DNA of 14,006 nucleotides from Candidatus Vogelbacteria bacterium CG10_big_fil_rev_8_21_14_0_10_51_16 (lineage in GTDB: Bacteria > Patescibacteriota > Minisyncoccia > Phycocordibacterales > JACRKE01): assembly GCA_002774795.1 (NCBI GenBank), contig PCYI01000004.1, forward strand, positions 31,159 to 45,164. The letters are read 5' to 3'. The translations under genes were made by a program, and so were the position numbers. A model generated the notes under the pieces. That model saw only the letters and a program-made list of their open reading frames with translations. It was not told the origin of the DNA and made no database searches. The first letter of the stretch is position 1. Each line of letters starts with the position of its first letter. This document shows, piece after piece, positions 6,548 to 13,745 of the stretch.

Positions 6548-7323
6548 TATCCACACCCGATGTAGATAAAATAAGGGGTTTTTTGATATCATCGCTCTTA
6601 TGATAAGACCGATACCATTTGTGGCTGGTGAGTATTATCACGTGTACCATCGGGGAAATTTGAAACAGGAGATATTCTTTGACGACAATGATTATTGGAG
6701 GTTCATGTGCATGCTCTTTCTTTTACAGCCTCTAGAGTATTTACATAACCCGCATCTTATTTCTAAGGAATTGCGTGATGTAGTCACCGGAGTACAAAAG
6801 AACACGGCGGTGAGTCGTGAGTTGGCGTCTATATTTACAGCACACCAAGATCAAGTCAGGGTGAAAGTCATCAATGCTACATTGATGCCTAACCACTTTC
6901 ACACTACTCTGCAAGCCCGTGACGACAAGGCTATTTCCCTATACATGCAAAGGCTTTTGAATTCACATACAAAATACATCAATACCAAGTATGAGCGAAT
7001 GGGCCATCTTTTTCAGGGACCTTTTGGGGCGACCCACATCAATAAAAACGATCAGCTTCTATATACCTCTTGCTATGTTCATCGCAACCAGCGAGAGTTG
7101 CCATCGTGGAAGGGGAGAGAAGAGGATTATCAGTGGTCTACTTATATTGACTACTGCCGCCCGAGTCGATGGGGGAGACTTTTGCAGAACGAAGCAATTA
7201 TGAGTCAGTTTGCAAACGGTGATGAGTATCGAGCATTTGTCGAAGGGAGTGTCGCCAAATTAACCGACGAAGAGTGGGATAATCTCTAAAATGCCCTTAT
7301 AATATCTACATCGGGTGTGGATA
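6548..7323 (+). mobile_element. RAYT element bounded by inverted REP-like repeats
   Basis: An exact 20-bp inverted repeat flanks the transposase gene: tatccacacccgatgtagat at 6548-6567 and its reverse complement at 7304-7323. Weaker similarity (ataaggg next to a T-run) extends it to about 35 bp on each side. Each repeat can form a small hairpin (tttatc/gataaa on the left; atatc/gatat on the right) and contains GTAG on one strand. This is the arrangement of a REP/RAYT unit of about 776 bp. A degenerate third copy lies at 11856-11878. Confidence 0.75.
6600..7289 (+). CDS. REP-associated tyrosine transposase (RAYT, Y1/HUH family)
   Basis: The 229-residue protein has the typical opening FVAGEYYHVYHRGN (7-20), the HUH metal-binding motif in MPNHFH (H99, H101), and the helix with the catalytic tyrosine in HTKYIN (probably Y126), followed by GHLFQGPFG (135-143). 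These single-strand transposases cut and join DNA at REP hairpins using a tyrosine-DNA link. The usual GHLFQGR reads GHLFQGP, a possible change in an otherwise intact protein. The gene is full length and lies within exact inverted repeats. No SD precedes the ATG; a T-rich stretch and part of the left repeat form the upstream region. The stop at 7287-7289 lies at the start of the right repeat. Confidence 0.92.
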   Translation: MIRPIPFVAGEYYHVYHRGNLKQEIFFDDNDYWRFMCMLFLLQPLEYLHNPHLISKELRDVVTGVQKNTAVSRELASIFTAHQDQVRVKVINATLMPNHFHTTLQARDDKAISLYMQRLLNSHTKYINTKYERMGHLFQGPFGATHINKNDQLLYTSCYVHRNQRELPSWKGREEDYQWSTYIDYCRPSRWGRLLQNEAIMSQFANGDEYRAFVEGSVAKLTDEEWDNL

Positions 7324-7397
7324 TATTGGGGAGATTTTGTTTGGCGTTAGCGGGGGCGGTAGGAGGTGTGGTAGTCACCTACTTGGGCGGTCTTTAT

Positions 7398-7796
7398 TCA
7401 CTCTTTGACATCTTTGTCGCCATAAACATCATGGTGCCCGACACGGAAAGATTTTATGTCGCGAGGGAAAGTCGTGGAGTGTTGGTCGAGAAAACTTTTT
7501 GGATAGTAGCGTAGTTTTCCGATCACCTCAAAAACTTGCTCGCTCGACTCTTCCACCATAGAGGTGCCTCCGAGCAGGAAGTTTTGTAGGTCACGCATAA
7601 TATGAAGGATAAGAGCGAGGACGGTGGCGAGCATTACCACCATTGCATCGGAAAACAATACATTGCCCCTAAGATAAAATATGCTGAAAAGAACGATTGC
7701 GGCGAGAGTAAGCATTGTGGTCCATTGCCCGAGTGATAATTTTTCACGACAAATAACGGCGACTTCGTTGCGTTCTGCTTCAATTTGCACAAGCAA
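7398..7796 (-). CDS. C-terminal half of a frameshifted four-TM membrane protein
   Basis: This frame has no ATG and could start only at TTG 7796 or GTG 7790. It has two membrane helices (about 23-43 and 49-67 counted from the TTG), then about 60 soluble residues with a Phe/Tyr/Arg-rich end. The reading frame is open back to 7829, overlapping the end of the gene at 7823-8230. The codons between (KVKNAYESTDD) look like ordinary coding sequence. One added A in the aaaa run at 7826-7829 would join both into one protein of about 278 residues. The combined topology is two TM, a cytoplasmic region, then two TM, reminiscent of bestrophin-like or DUF4239-like proteins. That is topology only; the family is not recognised. 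Confidence 0.6.
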   Translation of the reverse strand: MLVQIEAERNEVAVICREKLSLGQWTTMLTLAAIVLFSIFYLRGNVLFSDAMVVMLATVLALILHIMRDLQNFLLGGTSMVEESSEQVFEVIGKLRYYPKSFLDQHSTTFPRDIKSFRVGHHDVYGDKDVKE

Positions 7797-7822
7797 GTCA
7801 TCGGTGCTTTCGTAGGCGTTCT

Positions 7823-8230
7823 TTACTTTTCATCCGTAACAGCCAGTGAGTGCAGTAGGCGATATAATTCGTCCATGTACTTTTGTGTGGGCCGATGTGA
7901 TTCGCCGATGAAGTAGTCAAAGGTGGCCCTATAGTATTTGTCTATAATATTGGTAAGTTGCTTGCGGTACTTCTTTCCTAAAACATCTGAGTATTCATAA
8001 ACTGAAAGCCAGTGAGAGTCTTCGCTAGCGATAAGCTCACGAACTTTGTCGTAGCGAGTGTTTAGGCGAGTGAGATAAAAGCCAGCAAGAACAGCAAAAA
8101 GAAATGTGCTAATGGTAAGAAGAAGCTCCACGGCCTCAGATTCACGGCCTTCTGGAGCGAAAAATGTAATGGCTATGAAGATAACCATAAAAACAAATGC
8201 CAGTTGGGTTGCGTGTAAGTACTGCTTCAT
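7823..8230 (-). CDS. N-terminal half of a frameshifted four-TM membrane protein
   Basis: From ATG 8230 the product is 135 residues. It has two membrane helices (about 9-25 and 36-55), then a charged helical region (RYDKVRELIASEDSHWL and onward), ending LAVTDEK. A TTG at 8242 would add four residues. The stop falls straight after a run of A, and the next frame continues the protein (see 7398-7796). Its function is unknown. A nine-codon ORF, MHIAQGHLI, with AGGA six bases before its ATG, lies just upstream (about 8246-8275) and may be chance. The gene starts about 130 bases downstream of the hydrolase gene on the same strand. Confidence 0.65.
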   Translation of the reverse strand: MKQYLHATQLAFVFMVIFIAITFFAPEGRESEAVELLLTISTFLFAVLAGFYLTRLNTRYDKVRELIASEDSHWLSVYEYSDVLGKKYRKQLTNIIDKYYRATFDYFIGESHRPTQKYMDELYRLLHSLAVTDEK

Positions 8231-8363
8231 ATGTTTCGGCAAATTCAGATCAAGTGCCCTTGTGCGATGTGCATAGTCTGTCCTTTTTTTATAACATCGT
8301 GTCTCAAAAAATTCGTTGCGTTCATATCTTGGGGCAGGTAAAAAGGGGGACAGTCAAAACAGT

Positions 8364-9053
8364 TTAAGTGGCCGGGAAGTAACCAGCCAACTCTCTTTCA
8401 ATCCGATAACGATGGGCGCGATAGCCGAGTGCGTCACGGATGTGAATATGTGACGGATGGAATCCTGGCTTAAAGAATGTAAAGAGGGATCTCATCATCA
8501 CTCTGTAAAAGCCATTGCGTTTCCACAGAGTAAATCCTTCTCTGAAAACGCTCCATCTCCAAATATCACCGCTATAAAGGAGGAGACTCCACTGTATTCT
8601 GGTGTGGTGCCAGGTGGTGAGGAGGAAGACAAGAAGCATTACCGTGACGCGACGGATGTACCCACCACGCAAATGTGTGTAAAGGTCAAAAGAGGCACTC
8701 CGGTGGTCAATTTCTTCGAGCAGGTGCCAAACCCAAACCTTCTTCATGCGCTCATCCACCGTTGTTTCAAGAATGCCACTATCAAGCCCCACAATACCCA
8801 TTGAACCTGTAATGTGTTCTACGCATGCCGCCATCGCAAGTCTGGTTTTTAAAGACGTGTGCTCGGTAAGCCACTTTATCTGTCTCTCCATTATTCTCGC
8901 GTGGCGAGCGACGGGGTAACCCTCTTTTGCCAGCATGAAATTATAGCGCGTGTGTACTTTCGTATGTGCCGCCTCTTCTTCTATTAACAGTTCGGTTGCG
9001 TGACGGATCGTAGCGTCGCCCACAAGTGGAAGCGCGTCTTTGCAACCCCACAA
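8364..9053 (-). CDS. metal-dependent hydrolase, PF10118 type (main part; 5' end frameshifted)
   Basis: The 229 residues shown here start only at TTG 9053 and cover most of a PF10118-type predicted metal-dependent hydrolase. That family is ferritin-like in its pattern of Glu and His. Visible motifs are EEEAAH (25-30) with H34, VEHITGS (78-84), WHLLEEIDHRSASFD (109-123) and FKPGFHPSH (194-202). They are the likely metal ligands; the reaction is not established for the family. One hydrophobic stretch (134-147) may touch the membrane. The missing N-terminus is found in the next frame (9041-9214) with the family-like PLPEHWLG and ERF motifs. One extra G in gggg at 9046-9049 would restore a 284-residue protein, close to the usual family length. 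Confidence 0.8.
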   Translation of the reverse strand: MWGCKDALPLVGDATIRHATELLIEEEAAHTKVHTRYNFMLAKEGYPVARHARIMERQIKWLTEHTSLKTRLAMAACVEHITGSMGIVGLDSGILETTVDERMKKVWVWHLLEEIDHRSASFDLYTHLRGGYIRRVTVMLLVFLLTTWHHTRIQWSLLLYSGDIWRWSVFREGFTLWKRNGFYRVMMRSLFTFFKPGFHPSHIHIRDALGYRAHRYRIERELAGYFPAT

Positions 9054-9214
9054 ACGAAACGCTCCATGGATGGAATGGTCACAGGCGCGGCATCAAAGAA
9101 AGAGCTCTTGAAAATACTTTGGCCTAGCCAATGTTCTGGGAGGGGGCGTCGCGAGCGACGCAGGCGTAAAACTTCACTACTGTCCCAAGTATGAATGTGT
9201 GGTTTGCCGGACAT
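9041..9214 (-). pseudogene. N-terminal fragment of the PF10118-type hydrolase, out of frame
   Basis: From ATG 9214 the frame reads MSGKPHIHTWDSSE, then RRPLPEHWLGQSIFKSSFFD and VTIPSMERFV, matching the start of PF10118 proteins (hydrophobic FF, then ERF before the EExxH helix). It then loses frame at the gggg run 9046-9049 and would end at a stop near 8984. The true start is uncertain since no SD is seen. Whether this is a real mutation or a sequencing error cannot be told from one sequence. Confidence 0.6.
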
Positions 9215-9370
9215 AGAAAGACAACAGTTCGCGCGTGCTACAAGACTTTGAGTTACGAAATGCGAGTTTTTTCCCTCCCTACAGGAGCTGTACACCTTTT
9301 GGCTCTTTTCTTCGCTTCGCCTGTCCCGACCGTAGCGTTGGGGCTCAAAAACAGCTCAAAAGGTCTTGCG

Positions 9371-9391
9371 ACTTGGGTCCCTTGCCCAAGT
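9371..9391. repeat. small hairpin next to the large palindrome
   Basis: acttggg (9371-9377) and cccaagt (9385-9391) form a perfect 7-bp stem with a 7-base loop, ending directly before the 34-bp arm at 9392. The two may form one composite element. Confidence 0.5.
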
Positions 9392-9484
9392 CTCACCCTT
9401 GCCAGGGGGAGGCTGGGAGGGGGTAGTGGTTGAGCCACGTATCACCAACCTACCCCCTCCCAGCCTCCCCCTGGCAAGGGTGAG
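9392..9484. repeat. perfect 34-bp inverted repeat (G/C-rich hairpin element)
   Basis: The arms 9392-9425 and 9451-9484 are exact reverse complements over 34 bases, separated by 25 bases that are themselves partly complementary (gtggtt and aacc). The arm contains ctcacccttgccaggggg. This style of element is seen dispersed between genes in many bacterial genomes. It fills most of the gap between the hydrolase and the CARDB-protein gene. There is no T-tract, so it is not a classical terminator, but such a stem could stall or protect the 3' end of the CARDB transcript. The rest of the gap 9215-9548 shows no gene. Confidence 0.85.
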
Positions 9485-9548
9485 GGGAAATACCACAAGA
9501 AAGTTCGAATACCTCTTTCTGATAACTATCCAATCAAATTAGTGTGCT

Positions 9549-11747
9549 CTAGAAAGGCCAAAGAAACTGTTTGATGATGTCTAGAATACGGGCCGGTTGC
9601 GTATCGGCCACCGTTCCAGACTGATTCGAGGGCATGACGCAAGTGTTGCCCGTGATGTTCCAGTTGCCGCCGGCCTGGGCGCAGGCTGTCTGGGGGTCGG
9701 ATGAGTACGAGCTACTGCCAGAGTTCACGCAGGTAGAACCGCTCCAGTACATACCGGTGCCGCAACTGGTCGAAGAGGAGCCACCACTCGACCCACTCGT
9801 CATGGGCACGCAACTCGAGCCATTCCAGTACTGGTTTGAGGAACAGCTTGATGTGTAGCTACCGCTAGATGAACCACCGGAGGTGCCGGATGGCCAAGTG
9901 CAGTAGTTGCTCGAGCTGTTCCAGGTGCCACCGGCCGACTCACAGCCCGCTTTGGCGTCTGTGGTGTTGCCGGTGTTGTTGCCGTACTGGTATGCTTGCT
10001 GACCGGGGGCGGGAGGAGTGGTCGAAATCATGGGGACACCGAAAGCTTGCCAGTTGCTCTGGTCGCCCGCGCCAGAAGTCCAGCCATTGAAATATCCGGC
10101 CGCCGCCTCCGTGACTTTACTTGTTATAAATTCTGTATATTGGCTATCACTGCGGTCAAGAATACTCGAGAACTGGGTAGAGCCGTCCTTGAAGCGCCAG
10201 GTGTGGTTCTTCCAGTTGGTGGCGGTGTAGCCACTGCCTCCCGATGTTCCGCTCCCTGAGTATCCACCACCGCCGGCGCCATACTCCGCTTCATAGGACC
10301 AGCCGGCCTCGCGTTCGCAGGTGGCGATGTTCGAGGCATTAGAGCCGGTGAAGCTACTCCATGGTGGGGGAATCTGGTTTGAGTTCAAAAACTCCTGGAG
10401 GCGCTTAGCGTCAGCACTGCTCCCCAAGCGTTGCATACAGCCCACCCAAGCGCTCTTGAAATAAAGACCACTGCGGTAGCTTGCCGCCGCCGATGTGGGA
10501 GTGATACTGGTGCTTGCCGAATCGGAGGTACTGTTTGTCGCACTCGTGTTCGTGGTTGTCGTGTTTGTCGAGGTGGTGGTCGAATCGGCCTGCGTACTGT
10601 CGTCCGCACTCTTGCAGCCAATCACCGGTTTAGTGGCACACGAGAGCACTGTATTGGTACCTTGGTAGACATACTTGGTGCCGGTGCTGTCGAAACGCAC
10701 TGCCGGATTCTCGGGCATCATGTAGCAGCCCGGCAGGAGAGACGCAAGCTCTTTGCAGAGAAAATCTCCAGAAACAGGCTTGTATGGGTCATCCTCGGCC
10801 TCGCTCGTCGGTACCACCGCGAAACTCCGCTCGCGGCTCCAGCCGTTGCGATTGCCGACGTATATCTTGTAGTCGCCTGGTGTGACCAGGTTGTAGGGGG
10901 CGGCGAGCGCGCAGCGCGGTTCCATCAAAGCGCAGAGAGGGACACGGTCGGCCGGGAGTTCGATGCGCAGGGTGGTAAGGTCGTCCGAAGGAACGTTCAT
11001 AATGTAGCCAGTGTCGAAGACTACCGTGTTGCCAGACTTAGTGAAGCCACTGCCACGGATAGTGAGAACGGTACCCACGGCACCACGCGGCGGGTAGATG
11101 TTCGAGATATGGACTAGACCGTTCGAATCTCTGCGGGCGAGGTCGCCTTGTTTGGCGTTGGGTGGGACGATGGGATTAATGAGGTCCACCTTGACCTTCG
11201 GCGTGTTGGTGCTTGAGCCACGCGCGCCCGCGGCGCGGAGGTTGCCGTCATTGGTGAGAGAGTCTAGATTGAATATGGCAGTATTGTTGTCTTCGCGGGA
11301 CTCTTCCACCGCTTGTTTCCAGTCGACCGTAACGGAGATGCGCTCGAGATTCGCAAGATTGATACCATCGCGTAGGGGAGAGACAAAGAACTCACGCGAG
11401 GTGCCCGCGTTCAAGCCGAAAAAGCCGGAGCGGAACTGTGAGCCACCGGTCAACCCTTCGCTTCCGGCGGTGTAATGGTAGTTTACTTTTGTCTCGTAGC
11501 CACGAGCGCGACCAGAGCCGTTGTTTGTGACTGTGAAGGAAAGGGTGGGGGAGTACTGACTGGCGTCCTCCGTTACTTTGAGGATTGGGCCGACCGTGAG
11601 GTCGGGCACGGGGGCGATGCTCATCGCGCTCGAGTCGGCCACTGCGGCTGTGCCGCTACCGCCCCCGGACGGGATGACATAGAAAGAGGCGCTTGCGAGC
11701 GCAATGGCCCCGGCAAGAACCGAAAAGAAAAGTGGACGCGTACTCAT
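9549..11747 (-). CDS. large secreted protein with CARDB and IPT/TIG domains and Cys-rich tail
   Basis: The 732-residue protein begins with a signal peptide (R4, hydrophobic core 6-24). A CARDB-like domain (about 48-162) includes FTVTNNGSGRARG and the end motif VEESREDNNTAIF. An IPT/TIG domain (about 211-311) includes YPPRGAVGTVLTIRGSGF and GDYKIYVGNRNG. A Thr/Ser/Asn linker (about 384-420) follows, then a mixed region with paired Cys. A Gly/Ser-rich C-terminal part holds four Cys pairs: CESAGGTW, CSSNQYWNGSSC, CGTGMYWSGSTC and CAQAGGNW. The last residues (RILDIIKQFLWPF) form a short amphipathic tail. CARDB and TIG are extracellular Ig-like folds, so a surface or adhesion role is likely. No sortase motif is present. 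Expressed from its own promoter (11824-11852) with a 5' hairpin. Confidence 0.9.
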   Translation of the reverse strand: MSTRPLFFSVLAGAIALASASFYVIPSGGGSGTAAVADSSAMSIAPVPDLTVGPILKVTEDASQYSPTLSFTVTNNGSGRARGYETKVNYHYTAGSEGLTGGSQFRSGFFGLNAGTSREFFVSPLRDGINLANLERISVTVDWKQAVEESREDNNTAIFNLDSLTNDGNLRAAGARGSSTNTPKVKVDLINPIVPPNAKQGDLARRDSNGLVHISNIYPPRGAVGTVLTIRGSGFTKSGNTVVFDTGYIMNVPSDDLTTLRIELPADRVPLCALMEPRCALAAPYNLVTPGDYKIYVGNRNGWSRERSFAVVPTSEAEDDPYKPVSGDFLCKELASLLPGCYMMPENPAVRFDSTGTKYVYQGTNTVLSCATKPVIGCKSADDSTQADSTTTSTNTTTTNTSATNSTSDSASTSITPTSAAASYRSGLYFKSAWVGCMQRLGSSADAKRLQEFLNSNQIPPPWSSFTGSNASNIATCEREAGWSYEAEYGAGGGGYSGSGTSGGSGYTATNWKNHTWRFKDGSTQFSSILDRSDSQYTEFITSKVTEAAAGYFNGWTSGAGDQSNWQAFGVPMISTTPPAPGQQAYQYGNNTGNTTDAKAGCESAGGTWNSSSNYCTWPSGTSGGSSSGSYTSSCSSNQYWNGSSCVPMTSGSSGGSSSTSCGTGMYWSGSTCVNSGSSSYSSDPQTACAQAGGNWNITGNTCVMPSNQSGTVADTQPARILDIIKQFLWPF

Positions 11748-11783
11748 AAGAGATTTGTTATTATGATGCGAATTTACCTTTTA

Positions 11784-11810
11784 ATCCGAACACCCTAAGG
11801 TGTATCGGAT
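11784..11810 (-). promoter_or_regulatory. 5' leader hairpin of the CARDB-protein gene
   Basis: atccgaacacc (11784-11794) pairs with ggtgt-a-tcggat (11799-11810), with a single bulged base and a four-base loop. It lies a few bases after the predicted transcription start and about 36 bases before the ATG. It probably protects the 5' end or binds a regulator; the role is inference. Confidence 0.6.
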
Positions 11811-11823
11811 AACTGGGTTGTAT

Positions 11824-11852
11824 ATAATATGAACACAGTATAATCCTGTCAA
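11824..11852 (-). promoter_or_regulatory. sigma-70 type promoter of the CARDB-protein gene
   Basis: On the minus strand TTGACA (11847-11852, perfect) is followed after exactly 17 bases by TATTAT (11824-11829, five of six). The predicted start is near 11817, giving a leader of about 70 bases. This is the best promoter in the window. Confidence 0.75.
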
Positions 11853-11855
11853 AGT

Positions 11856-11878
11856 CATCTGGGGTGTGGATAGATATT
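11856..11878 (+). repeat. degenerate copy of the RAYT-flanking repeat
   Basis: catctggggtgtggatagat (11856-11875) plus att resembles the right RAYT repeat (catcgggtgtggatatatt) with one or two inserted bases. It stands alone, just upstream of the CARDB-gene promoter, as expected for a REP-like sequence spread by a RAYT. It is short enough that chance is not excluded. Confidence 0.4.
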
Positions 11879-11907
11879 ACTAGGACTTATGCAAAACACT
11901 ATTTTCG

Positions 11908-12029
11908 TCTTTGCGAGCGCTCTGCGCGAAGCAATCTAGGTTTATTCTTAGCCCCCATGAATTCTGGATTGCTTCGGTTTGCCTCGCCACCGCCCATAGC
12001 GGGGCCCCGCCAAAGGCGGTGGCAAAGAC
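11908..12029. repeat. palindromic repeat, copy 2 (gtctttgcgag family), with a nested hairpin
   Basis: The left end is gtctttgcgag (11908-11918) and the right end is ggcaaagac (12021-12029). The internal aattctggattgc (11960-11972) is identical to copy 1 at 5520-5611. The right arm is interrupted by about 36 bases forming a 9-bp stem, gccaccgcc/ggcggtggc (11986-11994 and 12015-12023). The element lies in the gap between the divergent CARDB and hemolysin III-like genes. The rest of that gap holds the promoter, the leader hairpin and the short repeat listed above. Confidence 0.7.
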
Positions 12030-12140
12030 GCCATTTTGCGTAGGTACCAATTACAACTAAACCATATATTTTATGCGCGACAGCACAGAACTCGCCCACA
12101 AGCATGGCGTTGGGGCCAAAACTGCGTTACGCTTCCGGTA

Positions 12141-12809
12141 ATGGACGAAAAGCTGGAAAAGATAGAGAAGCCCGAAAGTGAGCTTGTGAGCGCCCTTACG
12201 CATCTGGTGGCTACCGGTCTTTCTGTGGCCGTCTTGGTGGCACTGGTAGTGAGGGCCGCCAGCGTGGGGACTGCTTGGCACGTGGTAAGTGTTTCCATAT
12301 TTGGCGCTTCTCTTATCCTCCTCTATGCCGCGAGTAGTAGTTACCACTTGGTGCCGGCTCGTTATGAACGCGCCAAAGCGCGTCTACGGAGGCTCGACCA
12401 TTCGGCTGTCTTTCTGCTTATCGCCGGCACCTATACGCCCATCTGCCTCACCGTCTTGCGGGGCGGCTGGGGGTGGTCGCTCTTTGGAGTGGTGTGGGGG
12501 CTTGCCTTTCTGGCGGCCGGTCTCCAACTTTCCCGCCTGCGCCACTATGGGTGGCTCACCCCTGCAATCGCCGTTATAATGGGCTGGCTCGCTCTTCTAG
12601 CCTTCCAGCCCATTGTAGTGGCGCTCTCTTGGTCCGGCTTCCTGGTTCTTCTTTTGGGTGGATTGGCTTATACGGTAGGCGTTATCTTTTTTGTCATAGA
12701 GGGGAGAGGGTTGCGCTTGGGGATATTTCGTATGCACGACCTCTTCCATCTCTTTGTCATGCTCGGCTCCACCATCCACGTGGCCCTTGTGTGGTGGTAT
12801 GTTTTGTAG
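12141..12809 (+). CDS. hemolysin III / PAQR-like membrane protein (YqfA/TrhA family)
   Basis: The product from ATG 12141 has 222 residues and seven predicted membrane helices, the usual size and topology of bacterial HlyIII proteins. The zinc-site residues are in place: SSSYHL (H69), RLDHSAVFLLIAGTYTP (D86) and MHDLFH with a later IH (H199, H203, H213). The family is related to the eukaryotic PAQR receptors; bacterial members are linked to membrane energetics or fluidity and possibly hydrolysis, despite the 'hemolysin' name. The frame is open further upstream to 12036, but those 35 residues are basic, run into the palindromic repeat region and do not look like family sequence, so ATG 12141 is preferred. 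No SD is seen. It converges on the coiled-coil gene. Confidence 0.9.
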   Translation: MDEKLEKIEKPESELVSALTHLVATGLSVAVLVALVVRAASVGTAWHVVSVSIFGASLILLYAASSSYHLVPARYERAKARLRRLDHSAVFLLIAGTYTPICLTVLRGGWGWSLFGVVWGLAFLAAGLQLSRLRHYGWLTPAIAVIMGWLALLAFQPIVVALSWSGFLVLLLGGLAYTVGVIFFVIEGRGLRLGIFRMHDLFHLFVMLGSTIHVALVWWYVL

Positions 12810-12856
12810 GGGTGGCCCCGCCTACTTTTGTAGGGCCTTACTCATCCCCATCATGT

Positions 12857-12880
12857 AAAAAAAGTCTAAGCTTATAGACT
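12857..12880 (-). terminator. intrinsic terminator of the coiled-coil protein gene
   Basis: On the minus strand AGTCTA (12875-12880) pairs with TAGACT (12863-12868) across six bases, and seven T follow (12857-12863). The stem begins within the TAG stop codon of the gene at 12879. The plus-strand gene opposite has only a small cctac/gtagg hairpin (12821-12834) without T-run. Confidence 0.65.
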
Positions 12881-13745
12881 AAAGAATTGACGCAAGCACA
12901 TATATTTCGTCCTCGAGCTCTTGCTTGTTTCCACTCTGTGCCACCTCCAACACTTTCTGGACATGATTATCGATATCTAACATTGCATCCTGGTATGAGT
13001 TTTCCGCGGAGGTCATATTTTGTTGAGCTACAGAGGGTTGGTTACTCAGAAGCATTTCTTCGTATTGTTCATACTGACCGACCCACTCCATACAGGCACT
13101 ATTCTTTCCACTTGCAATGGCACTAAAGAACTCTTCGCGTTGCTCGTCGCTTACCGAAGAAAGGGCGGCGCCAAGCTCCGGGTATTTGGTTAGCATTTCC
13201 TTACGAGTCGCTTCATTTTGTTTTGGATGCGTGAGAGTTACGAAAGCAAGTCTAGGCCTGTAACAGGTCTCAACGTATTCGCGCAAACCAACGCTGTCTA
13301 TGAGATTGTTCCTTATTTCTTGAAATCGGTCTTCCGCGGTCTGTAGCGTTTCTTGTGGACTACGACCTGCGGGAGTCTGCTTGCTCGCATCTTCTTGTGG
13401 GAGTTGATTGCGTAGTGCAGTTAAGTATCGTCGCGCATCTGTGTACTCTCTTTGCAACCGCTCCTTATCCTGAACGAATCGTGCGTCTAGCTCCTGTTGC
13501 AGGCTCGCTCTTTCCATGAGAAAAGGCCTGAGTCGCTTATTTATACTTTCTATTTGATCCATACATTCACTAATCGCAGTATCAATATTCTGAAGATCAT
13601 TCAGTAGCTCGGCCCGCGATCTGGGAGGCGGCGCTTGGTTGTATTTCGGCTGCTCAGGCTTTTCTCCCTGCTCGCTTGGCCCTTCGGTGACTATGTCTAT
13701 TGTACTCATGGTTCTTATTAGATAAAGCTCTATTATTATGCTCAT
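12879..13745 (-). CDS. hypothetical coiled-coil protein
   Basis: The 288-residue protein is hydrophilic. It has a Pro/Gln/Glu-rich start (20-44), a long heptad-like helix (about 44-115, rich in Leu, Arg, Glu and Gln), and a second helical half (133-288) with ACMEWVGQYEQYEEMLL near 217-233. No signal peptide, membrane segment or catalytic motif is visible, and I do not recognise a family. The helix suggests an oligomeric scaffold or a partner-binding protein in the cytoplasm. Two starts are possible: ATG 13745, which overlaps the stop of a 23-codon ORF (ATGA), and ATG 13709, which removes the hydrophobic first 12 residues. The overlap favours 13745. An intrinsic terminator follows directly. 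Confidence 0.75.
   Translation of the reverse strand: MSIIIELYLIRTMSTIDIVTEGPSEQGEKPEQPKYNQAPPPRSRAELLNDLQNIDTAISECMDQIESINKRLRPFLMERASLQQELDARFVQDKERLQREYTDARRYLTALRNQLPQEDASKQTPAGRSPQETLQTAEDRFQEIRNNLIDSVGLREYVETCYRPRLAFVTLTHPKQNEATRKEMLTKYPELGAALSSVSDEQREEFFSAIASGKNSACMEWVGQYEQYEEMLLSNQPSVAQQNMTSAENSYQDAMLDIDNHVQKVLEVAQSGNKQELEDEIYVLASIL

Noticed and set aside
7317..7514. 65-codon plus-strand ORF after the transposase
   Set aside because: It starts within the right RAYT repeat and mostly lies opposite the membrane-protein gene; its hydrophobic start comes from the noncoding gap.
10431..11117. 228-codon plus-strand ORF
   Set aside because: It lies opposite the CARDB/IPT gene, has Arg/Cys/Gly-rich shadow composition and no domain.
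12036..12140. 35-residue N-terminal extension of the hemolysin III-like protein
   Set aside because: It does not resemble the family and starts next to a palindromic repeat; the ATG at 12141 gives the normal length.
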